A DNA stretch of 64,000 nucleotides from an uncultured Bacteroidota bacterium (GCA_903839875.1 CAIMDZ010000012.1:1-64000), one strand, 5' to 3'; shown: positions 9,514 through 19,987, counted from the stretch's first letter. Notes: generated from the letters alone by a model not told the origin. A program made the numbers and translations.

Positions 9514-9907
9514 TGGTCAGTGTCTTTTTGCAGTCGGGGTGCAGGCTCAGGTAAACAGGGCATGTGCGGGCCGTATTTTCAATAATTGATTTCTCCTTAT
9601 CGGTATAAGACTGACCGCCGGGAAAGCTCATGTGCACCTTTATTTCACCTATTCTGCGCGGGTCAGGAACCATGATCTTCTCCACCTCGCAAAGTGCGCC
9701 GTCTATGTTTAAATTATGGGTTTGGCCGGCAATGCCAATGGTTGTAAGTATACAGGAAGCAAGGGAGGTCGCAACCAGGTCGGTAGGGGAAAAACGTTCG
9801 CCTTTACCGTGATTATCCACCGGGGCGTCTGTTTCGATAACTGATCCTGAACGGAGGTGGGTGTCAACTGTACGTAACCCGCCTGTATAAACTACTTTAG
9901 ATGTCAT
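9500..9907 (-). CDS. OsmC family protein (second, divergent copy)
   Basis: GERFSPTDLVATSLASCILTTIGIAGQ and TARTCPVYLSL motifs. Confidence 0.88.
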   Translation of the reverse strand: MTSKVVYTGGLRTVDTHLRSGSVIETDAPVDNHGKGERFSPTDLVATSLASCILTTIGIAGQTHNLNIDGALCEVEKIMVPDPRRIGEIKVHMSFPGGQSYTDKEKSIIENTARTCPVYLSLHPDCKKTLTINWP

Positions 9908-9986
9908 TGTCTTTTTTTGTTAAAATTACGAAGTCTGATTGGTTTTCCTAAGATTGTAATTTTCTATATTGAAATAGTTTAGTAAC

Positions 9987-10805
9987 TTGCTTTCTGATAT
10001 TATGACGGGAATTTTCAGAACGGCAATTTTGTTCACTGCATGTTGTGCCATGTCTGAGTTTGGATATGCGCAATCAGTTGCCCGGTCAACCGATACTTCC
10101 AAAAATATACAGCATACTTTCGCACCCTTAAAAACTAAAGGTCCTAAACCTATTTCGCATGAATTGAGTGCCGGAATAAGGGCCAACACTAATGGAGGGA
10201 GCGGCTTCATAGACATTGGCAGGATAAAATCGAAGGACATAAAGCATAGCGATATGTTTTACAACATAAGATTCTGGCAGATAGAATTAACTGAAAAGCA
10301 AAGCCCGAAAGAAAAAAAGAGTACAAGCCAGAACGGAAATAAATATAAATACGGTAAGATCAATAATTTCTTTGCATTAAAACTGGGTCGTGGATATACA
10401 AAGATGATAGCCGGGAAACCTGATCCGGGCAGTGTATCCATACATTGGATATATGCAGGCGGACTTTCGGTAGGGATGCTGAAACCCTATTACCTGAATG
10501 TTTACAGCGATCCGAATGCAATAAAATACGATGAAGGCCACAAGGATGATTTTCTGAATCAATACATGATAGAAGGCAACACCGGACCCTTTAAAGGGTT
10601 GAATGAAATAAAATTTATTCCGGGGTTTCACCTAAAATCGGCCTTGCATTTTGATTTTTCTGCCAACAGAAAGAGTGTGCTTGGAGTGGAAGCCGGGGTG
10701 AATTTTGAATATTATTCGCAGCAGATACAATTAATGGCAAACCAGCCTGCAACTGCTTATTTTGCCGATATGTACGTTTCCCTCCAATTCGGCAAACGCT
10801 GGTGA
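9987..10805 (+). CDS. Hypothetical secreted/outer-membrane-like protein
   Basis: Signal-peptide-like N-terminus; alternating beta-strand-like pattern; ends LQFGKRW. Confidence 0.6.
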   Translation: MLSDIMTGIFRTAILFTACCAMSEFGYAQSVARSTDTSKNIQHTFAPLKTKGPKPISHELSAGIRANTNGGSGFIDIGRIKSKDIKHSDMFYNIRFWQIELTEKQSPKEKKSTSQNGNKYKYGKINNFFALKLGRGYTKMIAGKPDPGSVSIHWIYAGGLSVGMLKPYYLNVYSDPNAIKYDEGHKDDFLNQYMIEGNTGPFKGLNEIKFIPGFHLKSALHFDFSANRKSVLGVEAGVNFEYYSQQIQLMANQPATAYFADMYVSLQFGKRW

Positions 10806-10919
10806 TTCCCTTTGAACCCTGCAACTCATTAAGTTATCCGGATTTCACGGAATCGGGATTGTTTTTATGATCCTTACCATTTTGCTGCTATTTTTACATT
10901 TTTCAATTTAAACTGAACT

Positions 10920-11738
10920 GTGACCTTGTTAAACGATAAAATAGTTGTTATTACCGGCGGCTCTTCCGGCATAGGTAAAGCGCTTGTGGAGGCTGCATTA
11001 GCGCGTGGCGCCAGGGTTGCTGTTTGTGCACGTAACATTGAAAAATTGCAAAGCCTGTTTACTACAAGCGATAAATTACTTTGCCTGAAAGCTGATGTAA
11101 GTAAGGAAGCAGATTGCCATGCTTTTATTAATACTGTAACAGAACGCTGGGGCAGGGTAGATGTACTTATTAATAATGCCGGGATAAGTATGCGCGCTTT
11201 ATTTGAAGACGTGGACCTCGCTGTTCTTAAAGAGCTGATGGATGTAAATTTCTGGGGAGCTGTGTATTGTACGAAGTATGCCATGTCCGCTATCAGGAAT
11301 AGCAAGGGTGTAATAGCCGGGGTATCATCTATTGCAGGGTACAGAGGCTTGCCGGGGAGAACAGGGTATTCATCTTCCAAGTTTGCATTACAGGGTTTCA
11401 TGGAGGCATTAAGGACTGAACTTTTACATACCGGTGTACATGTAATGTGGGTAGCGCCAGGCTTTACAGCGTCCAATATCCGCAATGTGGCAAGAAGCAA
11501 TGACGGATCGGCGCAGGCTGAATCGCCGCTTGATGAAAGTAAGCTGATGAGCGCTGATGAGTGTGCACGCATAATTATAGACGGAATTGAAAAAAGGAAA
11601 AGAACAATAGTAATGACCACGCAGGGAAAGCTGGCTGTATGGCTCAATAAATTATTTCCTGCCCTGGCTGATAAAATTGTATATAATCACTTTTTGAAGG
11701 AAGCGGATTCGCCGCTGAAACGGGGTGGTAAGGGGTAG
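10920..11738 (+). CDS. SDR family oxidoreductase
   Basis: VVITGGSSGIGKALVEAALARGA, NNAGIS, YSSSKFALQGF motifs; GTG start. Confidence 0.92.
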   Translation: MTLLNDKIVVITGGSSGIGKALVEAALARGARVAVCARNIEKLQSLFTTSDKLLCLKADVSKEADCHAFINTVTERWGRVDVLINNAGISMRALFEDVDLAVLKELMDVNFWGAVYCTKYAMSAIRNSKGVIAGVSSIAGYRGLPGRTGYSSSKFALQGFMEALRTELLHTGVHVMWVAPGFTASNIRNVARSNDGSAQAESPLDESKLMSADECARIIIDGIEKRKRTIVMTTQGKLAVWLNKLFPALADKIVYNHFLKEADSPLKRGGKG

Positions 11739-11963
11739 TCGAAAGTCGTTAGTCTATAGTTCGCGGATAATGACGAGCCTGAATACTTTTACTAAGAGAT
11801 TGTCAGGAAATAAGTTATGCAATAGTGGCGCAGTTACCTGCCTGCCGGTAGCTACCGTATACACACATGTATTTGCAGGATCCCGATAGCTATCGGGATG
11901 GAATGCCTCAGCGAGGCTACCTGTTAGTAGCTTTAGATGTAATAATGCTGTCATGCCCCGCTG

Positions 11964-12075
11964 GGGCAATGTCATTGACTTAAGCAAGCCCGGAGGGCTT
12001 ACCCGTGAATAGCCGCCGGTGAAACCCGCGGTAAATGAACAACAAGGACGAACCCTGAAAGGGTAGTGTGTCACG
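11964..12075 (+). repeat. Three-hairpin GAA-loop repeat, truncated copy
   Basis: GGGCAATGTCATTGACTTAAGC left end, then AAGCCCGGAGGGCTT, CCGCCGGTGAAACCCGCGG, ACCCTGAAAGGGT; right inverted end missing. Confidence 0.75.
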
Positions 12076-12141
12076 AATGAAAAGCAGAGTAGTTCTTTTC
12101 AATGCTGTATAAAAGATGAAGGTAGGTCCTTCACATACGCC

Positions 12142-13736
12142 ATGCAGTTGGAGTATGTAAACCATCTAAAGGTGCTGTGTTCAAAAGGCATGGTTAGGAA
12201 TATTCTTGCTTTTCAAAGGTCTTTCCCTAATTCTGAAATAAGCTTACCTATTCAGGAACTACCACGATATGTGGCCCTTTACGAAAAACTAGAGCCAACT
12301 GATGAATTAGAAAAATATATTTGGCTTTTTAACGACTCTTATCCGCAGTTTCCAGAAGGATACATTGAAGATAGAAGCATTTCCTATGAAAAAAGGCAAG
12401 CTGACAGACAAAAAATTATAGATGAAAAAAGAGATCAAGGGCTAATAAAAATATTAGATAAATATGGATTAAAAAAGGTTGTCGAATTAAGTAATTCAGT
12501 TGAGGTGCCCTCAACACTTGGTGGAACGTTGGCACGGTTGATAGAAGAAAATGACGACGTTTTTTTTTAATGCAACAGCTGAATGCCGAATACAATAAAC
12601 TGAATTTTATATTTTCTTTTGTTCGAAGTAAATATTTTTTAAAAGGCATTGATTCAACTTTATTGTTGTACAAGGAACTAGCGCTAAAGAAATTCACTAA
12701 TAAGGCATTAGGACGTTTTCTCATTCCATTGCCACTTACAAAACACATATTCGATTTCATTGAAAAACAGAACGATGAAGTTAAAAAGGAATACTGGACA
12801 AATATTAGCGTTAACTTCTATGGGCTAGATGCAGAGTATAAAATAATTGGGCTAAAATATTTAATTGAATACAAAAGATATTTTAGCGCTATCGAAACAT
12901 GCAGTTTTACTGAAGAAGACATACCTGGTGAATTAATCTTTGATATACTCATTAAAGCTGCAACAGAAAAATCAGAAGAACCTGCCAATTTCGAGAGTTA
13001 TCACATCGGTTTACTTTTCGATAAAATATACAATAGTAATGCGATTGCACATGAAAAATTAATTCAATTGGAATGGTTATATCTCCCAATTCTTGCGTCA
13101 TACGGATCTGGTAGAGATCCAAAAATACTACACGATGAACTAACAAATAACCCAAGCTTTTTTGTAGATGTTTTACGGTATATTTTCCATTCCAAAAATA
13201 AAGAGATATTAGAAGATGAGCATAAAGGTTTGTCGGATGATTTGATTCGCAACCGTGGGCATCAGGCGTACAGACTTCTGGAGACCTGGAAAACAATTCC
13301 AGGCATGAGCGAGAACGGTACGATTGATAATTTAACTTTGACCTCATGGGTGCAAAGTGTTCGGGAACAAGCGGAAAGTGTAGGTAGATTAGATGTTGCA
13401 GACATGCAAATTGGCAAGATGCTTGCTCAATATCCTGAAAAAAATGAAATTTGACCGCCAGATGAAATAGCAAACGTTATTGAGACAATAAATACGGAAA
13501 GTATCAAACAAAATTACCGATCAGCATTATTTAATAAACGAGGTTCATCATCTAGGGTAATGGACTCAGGCGGAGATATTGAAAGGGCTCATGCGAAGTA
13601 TTTTGAAAAATTGGCTGCGGCCCAAAAATCTAAATATCCAATTATAGCAGGAATATTCAAGAACTTGGCGAAAGGGTATTTATTTGATTCTAAACGGCAA
13701 GATGAAGATGCAGAGCGAAATAAGTTGGAGTATTAA
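12142..13736 (+). pseudogene. C-terminal remnant of a large accessory protein, broken by a frameshift at T9 (12560-12568) and an in-frame TGA (13452-13454)
   Basis: ORFs 12142-12570 and 12570-13454 join if the T run had one more T (DDVFF-L-MQQLNAEYNK); same frame continues after the TGA as PPDEIANVIETINTESIKQNYRSALFNKRGSSSRVMDSGGDIERAHAKYFEKLAAAQKSKYPIIAGIFKNLAKGYLFDSKRQDEDAERNKLEY. Confidence 0.75.
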
Positions 13737-14337
13737 GCTTTAAGTACAAAGTGATGTATAGTACGGAATTGATCTTGCGTATTGATGCTCGCTAATGCCA
13801 TTCGGTTTGGTATATTAGATGGGTTTGCTGCCGCATAAGGGAGGAAGGATTTCTGTCGGGCTTCGTGGGTTACTTCAGGAGATTTCTCCACTACATTCAT
13901 TTCATTCATTCTGTTGCGAAATGATGGCTTCGATTGGGCTTGTGTGTTACGCGGGCCTTGATGGGGTGGGAGTGCATGGGTTGCCGGTCAGACCTTCGTT
14001 CACTTATGGATTTAACCCACATTGCAGCTCATTAGAATAAAAACATGTATAAGATTCCGCGAAATCAATTAAATCAGCGGTTCAGACCTAATCACTTCCA
14101 CTTTCCTCACACTTCATAATATCTAAACCATTGCTCATAAAACAATTATCATCAAAAAAACTTTTTATCATAGCCCCAAAACTGCACTATCATAGATTTT
14201 ATATTTGGTAATTTAAAATTTGTGCCTTACATTTGCAAACCCCACGGCCAAAAAAGCCTATTGCATAAGGATGGCATTGAGGATTCATTCTTTTGTGAAG
14301 TTCCGGCATAAGCTCCCAATTTTACGTTATTTATTGT

Positions 14338-14612
14338 ATATATAAATTAACTTCCGGTCGCACTTCTTCCGCTTCCGGAAACAACCGGAAGAAATCCGGA
14401 ACTTGTCTGAAATACAACTGATTGAAAAACAACCTGCCTGCCGACAGGCAGGTGAAAATTTACTGAACCTTCAAACTAATTTTAATCCATAAATGTTTAA
14501 AAAACAACTATAGTTATGAATTACAAATCACATAATTTGATGTTTTCGTCTGTCCGGCACCGATAATTGTAGGGGCGGTACCCATGTGTCCGCCCCACTC
14601 GCGCAGGACAGA
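14338..14612. repeat. Intergenic repeat copy A (diverged duplicate of 14928-15168)
   Basis: Shared blocks: CGGTCGCACTT/CTGTCGCACTT, GGAAACAACCGGAA, ACTATAGTTATGAATTA/ACTACAGTTATGAATTA, AATTTGATGTTT, GTAGGGGCG..., CTCGCGCAGG. Confidence 0.7.
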
Positions 14613-14927
14613 TAATACTGCTTATCTGCTTCGAGTAAGTTGAGACAAATACAGTTCAAAATTTATGTTTGGCTTTATCATGGGATAATATTATCTGGCG
14701 AGTCAACTTATTTCCTGAATTAAAGCAATATATGGCCTTCGTAGAGCTATATTTTCTACGTTAAGGATTAAAATCATCACTTGTTTAAAGCAGATAAGCA
14801 GTCTGATAATAATGGTCATATAGGGGTTGCCCTTGCCGCCTGGCCCCTCGAAAATGTGGGGGCTACCTTCTCGCGTAGGGCACATAATACGTACCAAGGT
14901 TCCAATTTTTAATCTTAAAATAGATAT

Positions 14928-15168
14928 AATATATAAATGAGTCTCCTGTCGCACTTTCGCAACCAGAAACAACCGGAAACAACCGGAAATACAAATGATT
15001 GAAAATCAATTGAAATCTATAAAGCAGAAGACAATTTTTTACACTGCAGTTTTTAGACAATAACTACAGTTATGAATTATAATTAAGACAATTTGATGTT
15101 TCCGTCGGGTCCCGTAGGGTATGTAGGGGCGCGCCCTTGCGGCCGCCCTCTCGCGCAGGCCAGAGTCC
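14928..15168. repeat. Intergenic repeat copy B
   Basis: See copy A. Confidence 0.7.
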
Positions 15169-15197
15169 AACGTGTTAACACATTTCAGGACAGTGCA

Positions 15198-15402
15198 GTA
15201 CGACAATATACGACAATGCCACTACTGATTATCAATAAGTTGCGTCAGGAAAAACGAGAAAACACGACAATGAAAACAAGGACAATACCATTTGTTGTCT
15301 CGCACCTGCGTAACACCTCCCTCTCTTTTGGAGAGGGCTGGGGTGAGGCTAACAATAGTACGACAATATACGACAATGCCATTACTGATTATCAATAAGT
15401 TA
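15198..15402. repeat. Pair of about 45-bp direct repeats flanking about 115 bp
   Basis: GTACGACAATATACGACAATGCCA(C/T)TACTGATTATCAATAAGTT occurs twice. Confidence 0.85.
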
Positions 15403-15580
15403 CCTTGCAAAAAGCGTGAAAATGCAACAATGCCTGCCCGGCATGTCTGCCCTGTCTGCCGGTAAGCAAATTTACCCCATTTAAAGTATAACTTAGCTTT
15501 CTTCGGTAAAACTTTAATGCTGAAATCCGGTGTCTATTAAGTAATTTTACTTTTATTATAAAAACATTAAAATTTCACCT

Positions 15581-16927
15581 TTGAAGAACTTTTGCTTATT
15601 AGTTATATGGGTCCTGGTTGCTGCAGGAAATGCATCTGCCCAGAATATTATTACTATCGCTGGTAATGGGACACCCGCATATACAGGGGATGGTGGTCAG
15701 GCAACTGCCGCTGAATTAAATGCACCAATTGGTATTGCTTTCGATAAAACAGGTAATATGTATTTTGCCGATGCAACCAACTCGGTGGTACGGAAAATAA
15801 ATCTGGCCGGCGTGATCACAACAGTAGCCGGTAATAATACGTTTGGATATAGCGGAGATGGCGGAGATGCTACAAATGCGCAACTGAATACGCCAACCGG
15901 TGTATTTGTAGATACCGGAGGTAATTTATTTATAGCTGATTATGCAAATCAATACATCCGGAAGGTTAATCCGTCAGGTATTATCAGTACTATAGCAGGT
16001 ATTGGTACACCAGGCTATACAAGTGATGGCGTGCCCGCAACCACTGCGGCATTAAACTATCCGGTAGCTGTTACCGTTGACCTTCCGGGGAATGTGTATA
16101 TTTCTGATCTGTTTAATCACCGCGTACGAAAAATAAATACTGCCGGTATTATCTCCACCTTTGCCGGAAACGGAGTGGGTACTTATTCAGGTGATGCAGC
16201 TGCGGCTACAGCAGCAGGGATCCCATATCCTGAAGGCATAGTTATTGATGCAGTAGGTACGGTTTTTATTGCCGAAAAAGGAGATGGCAGAATCAGGAAA
16301 GTACCAACCTCAGGTATCATTTATACCCATGCGGGTATTGGTGTAAATGGATATAGCGGTGATGGGGTAGCGGCCACTAATGCCCAGCTAAACCAGCCAT
16401 ATGGCCTTGCATTAGACAGGACAGGGAATATGTATGTTGCAGATGAAAGCAATAACCGCATTCGTAAAATAGATCTTACAGGTGTCATTAGTACTGTCGC
16501 CGGTGCGGGTACAGCAGGTTATACAGGTGATGGAGGTCCGGCAACAGTGGCGGAATTGAACAGGCCTTGTGGCGTTGGTGTTGATAGCAGCGGCAAGGTA
16601 TATATTGGCGATACCTGGAATAATGTGATCCGTAAAATTGTTCCGAATATTGCACTCGGTAATGGCAACTTTTCTCCCGGCAATCATTCTGTAAATATTT
16701 ATCCCAATCCTGCAAATAGCGCCTTTACAATTGATATAGAGTCAGTTGCCAATACTACTGAAATAATTATTACAGATATGGCAGGCAGGGTAATGGAAAC
16801 AAGGAGTATAAAAAATATAAGTGTAAAGGAACATTTTGATGCGGCAAATTACCCCAACGGCACTTACATTATTAAGGTAGTAACAGGGGGTAATACTTAC
16901 AGAGAGCGTTTAATCATTGCTCACTAA
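15581..16927 (+). CDS. Secreted NHL-repeat protein with T9SS C-terminal sorting domain
   Basis: Repeated ITTVAGNGTAGYTGDGGPATAAQLNxPxGVAVD-type units; C-term VNIYPNPANSAFTIDI...GTYIIKVVTGGNTYRERLIIAH. Confidence 0.93.
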   Translation: MKNFCLLVIWVLVAAGNASAQNIITIAGNGTPAYTGDGGQATAAELNAPIGIAFDKTGNMYFADATNSVVRKINLAGVITTVAGNNTFGYSGDGGDATNAQLNTPTGVFVDTGGNLFIADYANQYIRKVNPSGIISTIAGIGTPGYTSDGVPATTAALNYPVAVTVDLPGNVYISDLFNHRVRKINTAGIISTFAGNGVGTYSGDAAAATAAGIPYPEGIVIDAVGTVFIAEKGDGRIRKVPTSGIIYTHAGIGVNGYSGDGVAATNAQLNQPYGLALDRTGNMYVADESNNRIRKIDLTGVISTVAGAGTAGYTGDGGPATVAELNRPCGVGVDSSGKVYIGDTWNNVIRKIVPNIALGNGNFSPGNHSVNIYPNPANSAFTIDIESVANTTEIIITDMAGRVMETRSIKNISVKEHFDAANYPNGTYIIKVVTGGNTYRERLIIAH

Positions 16928-16973
16928 ATCAAATACAGTTCTTATTTTTAGTCACTTCTAAATTTTCGATTCT

Positions 16974-17381
16974 ATGAAATACTGGATGGTTAAATCAGAG
17001 CCTTCTAAATATAGTTGGGAGCAGTTTGTAAAAGATAAGAAAGCTACCTGGGATGGCGTACGCAACTTTGCTGCACGCAATAATCTCAGGGATATGAAAA
17101 AGGGCGACAGATTATTGTATTACCACAGCAATGAGGGTCTCGCAATCGTTGGTATAGCCGAGGTAATCAAAGAAGCCTACCAGGATCCTACAACAGAAGA
17201 CACCAACTGGCTCGTAGTAGATATTAAACCCGTCAAAGAGATCCCAACACCGGTAACACTGGCCACACTAAAGGCAGATAAAGGTTTTGAAAACATGGAT
17301 CTAATACGACTCGGGCGCCTGTCAGTCGGCAAAGTAACTGATGAGGAGTATAAGAAGATTTTGAAAATGGGCGGGTTATGA
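16974..17381 (+). CDS. EVE domain-containing protein
   Basis: MKYWMVKSEPSKYSWEQFVKDKKATWDGVRNFAARNNLRDMKKGDRLLYYHS is diagnostic. Confidence 0.95.
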   Translation: MKYWMVKSEPSKYSWEQFVKDKKATWDGVRNFAARNNLRDMKKGDRLLYYHSNEGLAIVGIAEVIKEAYQDPTTEDTNWLVVDIKPVKEIPTPVTLATLKADKGFENMDLIRLGRLSVGKVTDEEYKKILKMGGL

Positions 17382-17413
17382 TTATCAGCTCAACTTGTCA
17401 ACTATTCAACCTA

Positions 17414-18313
17414 TCAACCTTTCACACCCGCCTTCCATTCTCTCTGCAATTCCTTCGATGTCTTGCTACTGCCGTCATGGCTCCATCCCGGTGCGTTAAA
17501 GAGATATTTTAGTTTCACTGAAAATGGTATTTTTTTCTTAAAGTCTTTTCCTATTTCCTGCCATTCATGTGTAACTATACGAACAGGGTGATACGGATTA
17601 TCCAATGGTTTGGTAATACCATAATGTGGTTCTTCTTCTGCCATCTCTTCGGTAAAAGTTCCGAATATCCTGTCCCAGATTATGAATACCATGCCCATAT
17701 TTTTATCAAGGTATGGGACATTGCTGGCATGGTGCACTCTGTGGTGCGATGGGGTTACCAGCACATATTCTATCCATTTCGGCAGTTTCTTAATCGCTTG
17801 TGTATGTACGAGTATTCCATAGATCTGTGTAACTGAATACATAAACACAACATCCATCGGCCTGAAATTCAACAGCACCAGGGGAATAAAATACAGGTAT
17901 TTATAAACAGGCATGAACACTGATGAACGGAAACCGGTTGACAGGTTGTATTCAGGCGAGGAATGATGGGTAACATGCACCGCCCAGAATAACCGGCAGC
18001 TATGATCTGCATAATGTTCTACCCAGAATAAAAAATCCTCCCCGAAAAGTAAAATAACCCAATAAAAGATTGGATTCCAGTTAATTGCAAAATGATATTG
18101 AAAGACAAATGTCAATAAGGCAAACCCGATAAAAAATCTTAAAAGCAGGTCTATCCCTGAATTCAACAGATTCAGATAAATATTTACCAGCGTTTCCTTC
18201 CAGGAATAAAATCTCAGATGCCCCGAATTACTCAGCAATATTTCCAGCGGAATAATCACAGCATAGATGGGAATTGAAAACAGCAACAATATTTCCTTCT
18301 GAAGTTCATCCAT
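17414..18313 (-). CDS. Sterol desaturase / fatty acid hydroxylase family protein (likely start MDELQKE near 18313)
   Basis: HYADHSCRLFWAVHVTHHSS, VTPSHHRVHHASN histidine motifs; ORF extension to 18439 runs through a palindromic repeat (QPACRQAG). Confidence 0.9.
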   Translation of the reverse strand: MDELQKEILLLFSIPIYAVIIPLEILLSNSGHLRFYSWKETLVNIYLNLLNSGIDLLLRFFIGFALLTFVFQYHFAINWNPIFYWVILLFGEDFLFWVEHYADHSCRLFWAVHVTHHSSPEYNLSTGFRSSVFMPVYKYLYFIPLVLLNFRPMDVVFMYSVTQIYGILVHTQAIKKLPKWIEYVLVTPSHHRVHHASNVPYLDKNMGMVFIIWDRIFGTFTEEMAEEEPHYGITKPLDNPYHPVRIVTHEWQEIGKDFKKKIPFSVKLKYLFNAPGWSHDGSSKTSKELQREWKAGVKG

Positions 18314-18336
18314 TAAACCTGGAATTTGTAATTTGT

Positions 18337-18360
18337 AACCTGCCTGCCGGCAGGCAGGTT
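18337..18360. repeat. 24-bp perfect palindrome AACCTGCCTGCCGGCAGGCAGGTT
   Basis: Exact palindrome; identical copy at 18478-18501. Confidence 0.95.
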
Positions 18361-18477
18361 GGGAATTGGGATGATAATGTAAATCAATATTTAAACCGGA
18401 TTGCCTGAATTTGATAAGGTTCAGAATTGGTTTCAACAACCCGATCCTAACCCTTATTGATTACAATCCAAATTCCC

Positions 18478-18501
18478 AACCTGCCTGCCGGCAGGCAGGT
18501 T
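18478..18501. repeat. 24-bp perfect palindrome AACCTGCCTGCCGGCAGGCAGGTT
   Basis: Exact palindrome. Confidence 0.95.
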
Positions 18502-18524
18502 ACAAACCACCAATTCCGCAAGAA

Positions 18525-19088
18525 CTATACCGTCATAATCTCTTTCTCCTTATCCTTGCAATGCTGGTCTACGGTTAGAATGAATTTATCGGTGATGCCT
18601 TGTATGCGTGCTTCACCATCCTTGGCTATATCTTCACTCAAACCGTCTTTTTGTAGTTTCTTCACATGTTCTATATGGTCGCGCCTGATGCTGCGTATAG
18701 CTACTTTGGCATGCTCACCCTCATTGTATACACGCTTCACCAGTTCTTTGCGGCGCTCTTCAGTAAGCGGAGGCAGAAACAGGCGTATATAATTACCATC
18801 GTTTTGCGGGGTAAGTCCTATGTTAGCAGCCATGATAGCCTTTTCGATGGGTGCAAGCATCTGTTTTTCCCAAGGTTGTATAGAAAGGGTGCGTGCATCT
18901 GCTACGGTTACGTTCGCAACCTGGTTCAGCGGGGTAGGGTTGCCGTAATAGTCAACATGTATCCCATCCACTATCATTGGTGTAGCCTTGCCGGCACGTA
19001 TTTTACTGATTTCTACTTCAAGATGACCAATCGCTTTTTTCATGTGATCGGTGGTATCATTAACTATTCCTTCTAAAGACTCGCTCAT
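18525..19088 (-). CDS. frr: Ribosome recycling factor
   Basis: KIRAGKATPMIVDGIHVDYYGNPTPLNQVANVTVADARTLSIQPWEK; RRKELVKRVYNEGEHAKVAIRSIRRD. Confidence 0.97.
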   Translation of the reverse strand: MSESLEGIVNDTTDHMKKAIGHLEVEISKIRAGKATPMIVDGIHVDYYGNPTPLNQVANVTVADARTLSIQPWEKQMLAPIEKAIMAANIGLTPQNDGNYIRLFLPPLTEERRKELVKRVYNEGEHAKVAIRSIRRDHIEHVKKLQKDGLSEDIAKDGEARIQGITDKFILTVDQHCKDKEKEIMTV

Positions 19089-19387
19089 AAAAGTTATTTT
19101 TTTGCAGGAAGCAAATGTAAAAATTCATACTGACATTTACCGTGATTGTGCTCAAAATTTGTAAAACGGTACGAAAGTAGTATATTTCACGCTGTATAGG
19201 TAAGTGCAAAAAAAGGCTCACGCAAAGGCGCAAAGCCGCAAAGAAACAAGTAATAATTACCTCTTTACAAAGTTGTTAAGCTCGCAAAGCCCATAATTAT
19301 AAATGCACTATTTTACCCCCGGTTACGTTATAAAAAATCAGGATCAATTGATCCTATCTTTATGCCGGGTTATTAAATTGTTGTATT

Positions 19388-19708
19388 ATGAATACTTTTT
19401 GGGTAGGGTTAGGAATATGGGAAATGTATATTTTCTATTACGCAGGCATCCCGGTAAACCTGGCGGCAATGCTTTTTTCAATTTCCAGAATAAACACAAA
19501 GTTCTCAAAACTGGTTATTTACATTGCTGTGTTGTTGAATTTGGTGACCGTTCCCTTTATTATGTGGTCTGCTATCATCCGGAGAGATAACATGATGGGG
19601 CATCCGGTTCCTGTGTTTGAGATTGTCCTGGTTCTGTTTTTATTGGTATTGACAGCATGTTATTTAATCAGGGTCATCAAAAAAGCAGAGCGGGCAAAAA
19701 TGCATTAG
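19388..19708 (+). CDS. Hypothetical small membrane protein
   Basis: 106 aa with hydrophobic segments. Confidence 0.55.
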   Translation: MNTFWVGLGIWEMYIFYYAGIPVNLAAMLFSISRINTKFSKLVIYIAVLLNLVTVPFIMWSAIIRRDNMMGHPVPVFEIVLVLFLLVLTACYLIRVIKKAERAKMH

Positions 19709-19987
19709 TGCCTGTCATTGCCGCGTGAAGTATAAATTATCCCGCAGGGTATTTTCCCAGGCGAATAATTGCCTTACGCAAAGGCGCAGTTTTCCTTGTT
19801 ACGTTTTTAAGAGTGCAGTATAAATTGAGAATTTACATCACAGAGGTTTTGCGAGCTTGATAGTTGTACTTTACGTTTATTACCCACAGCTATTACTCAC
19901 ACCTTTGTGCCTTTGCCTACCGGCAGGCAGGTTTGCCTGAAACTTTCCCGCGTTCATCATCTCTGCGGGAAATGGCCTAAAAACAAC

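Noticed and set aside
13819-14040. 73-aa plus-strand ORF
   Set aside because: Runs through a diverged dispersed repeat; no coding signature
15093-15398. 101-aa plus-strand ORF in the repeat island
   Set aside because: Translation of duplicated noncoding repeats (both 45-bp repeats are included)
18314-18439. N-terminal extension of the sterol-desaturase ORF
   Set aside because: The extension translates a palindromic repeat (QPACRQAG); the hydrophobic protein proper starts at MDELQKE
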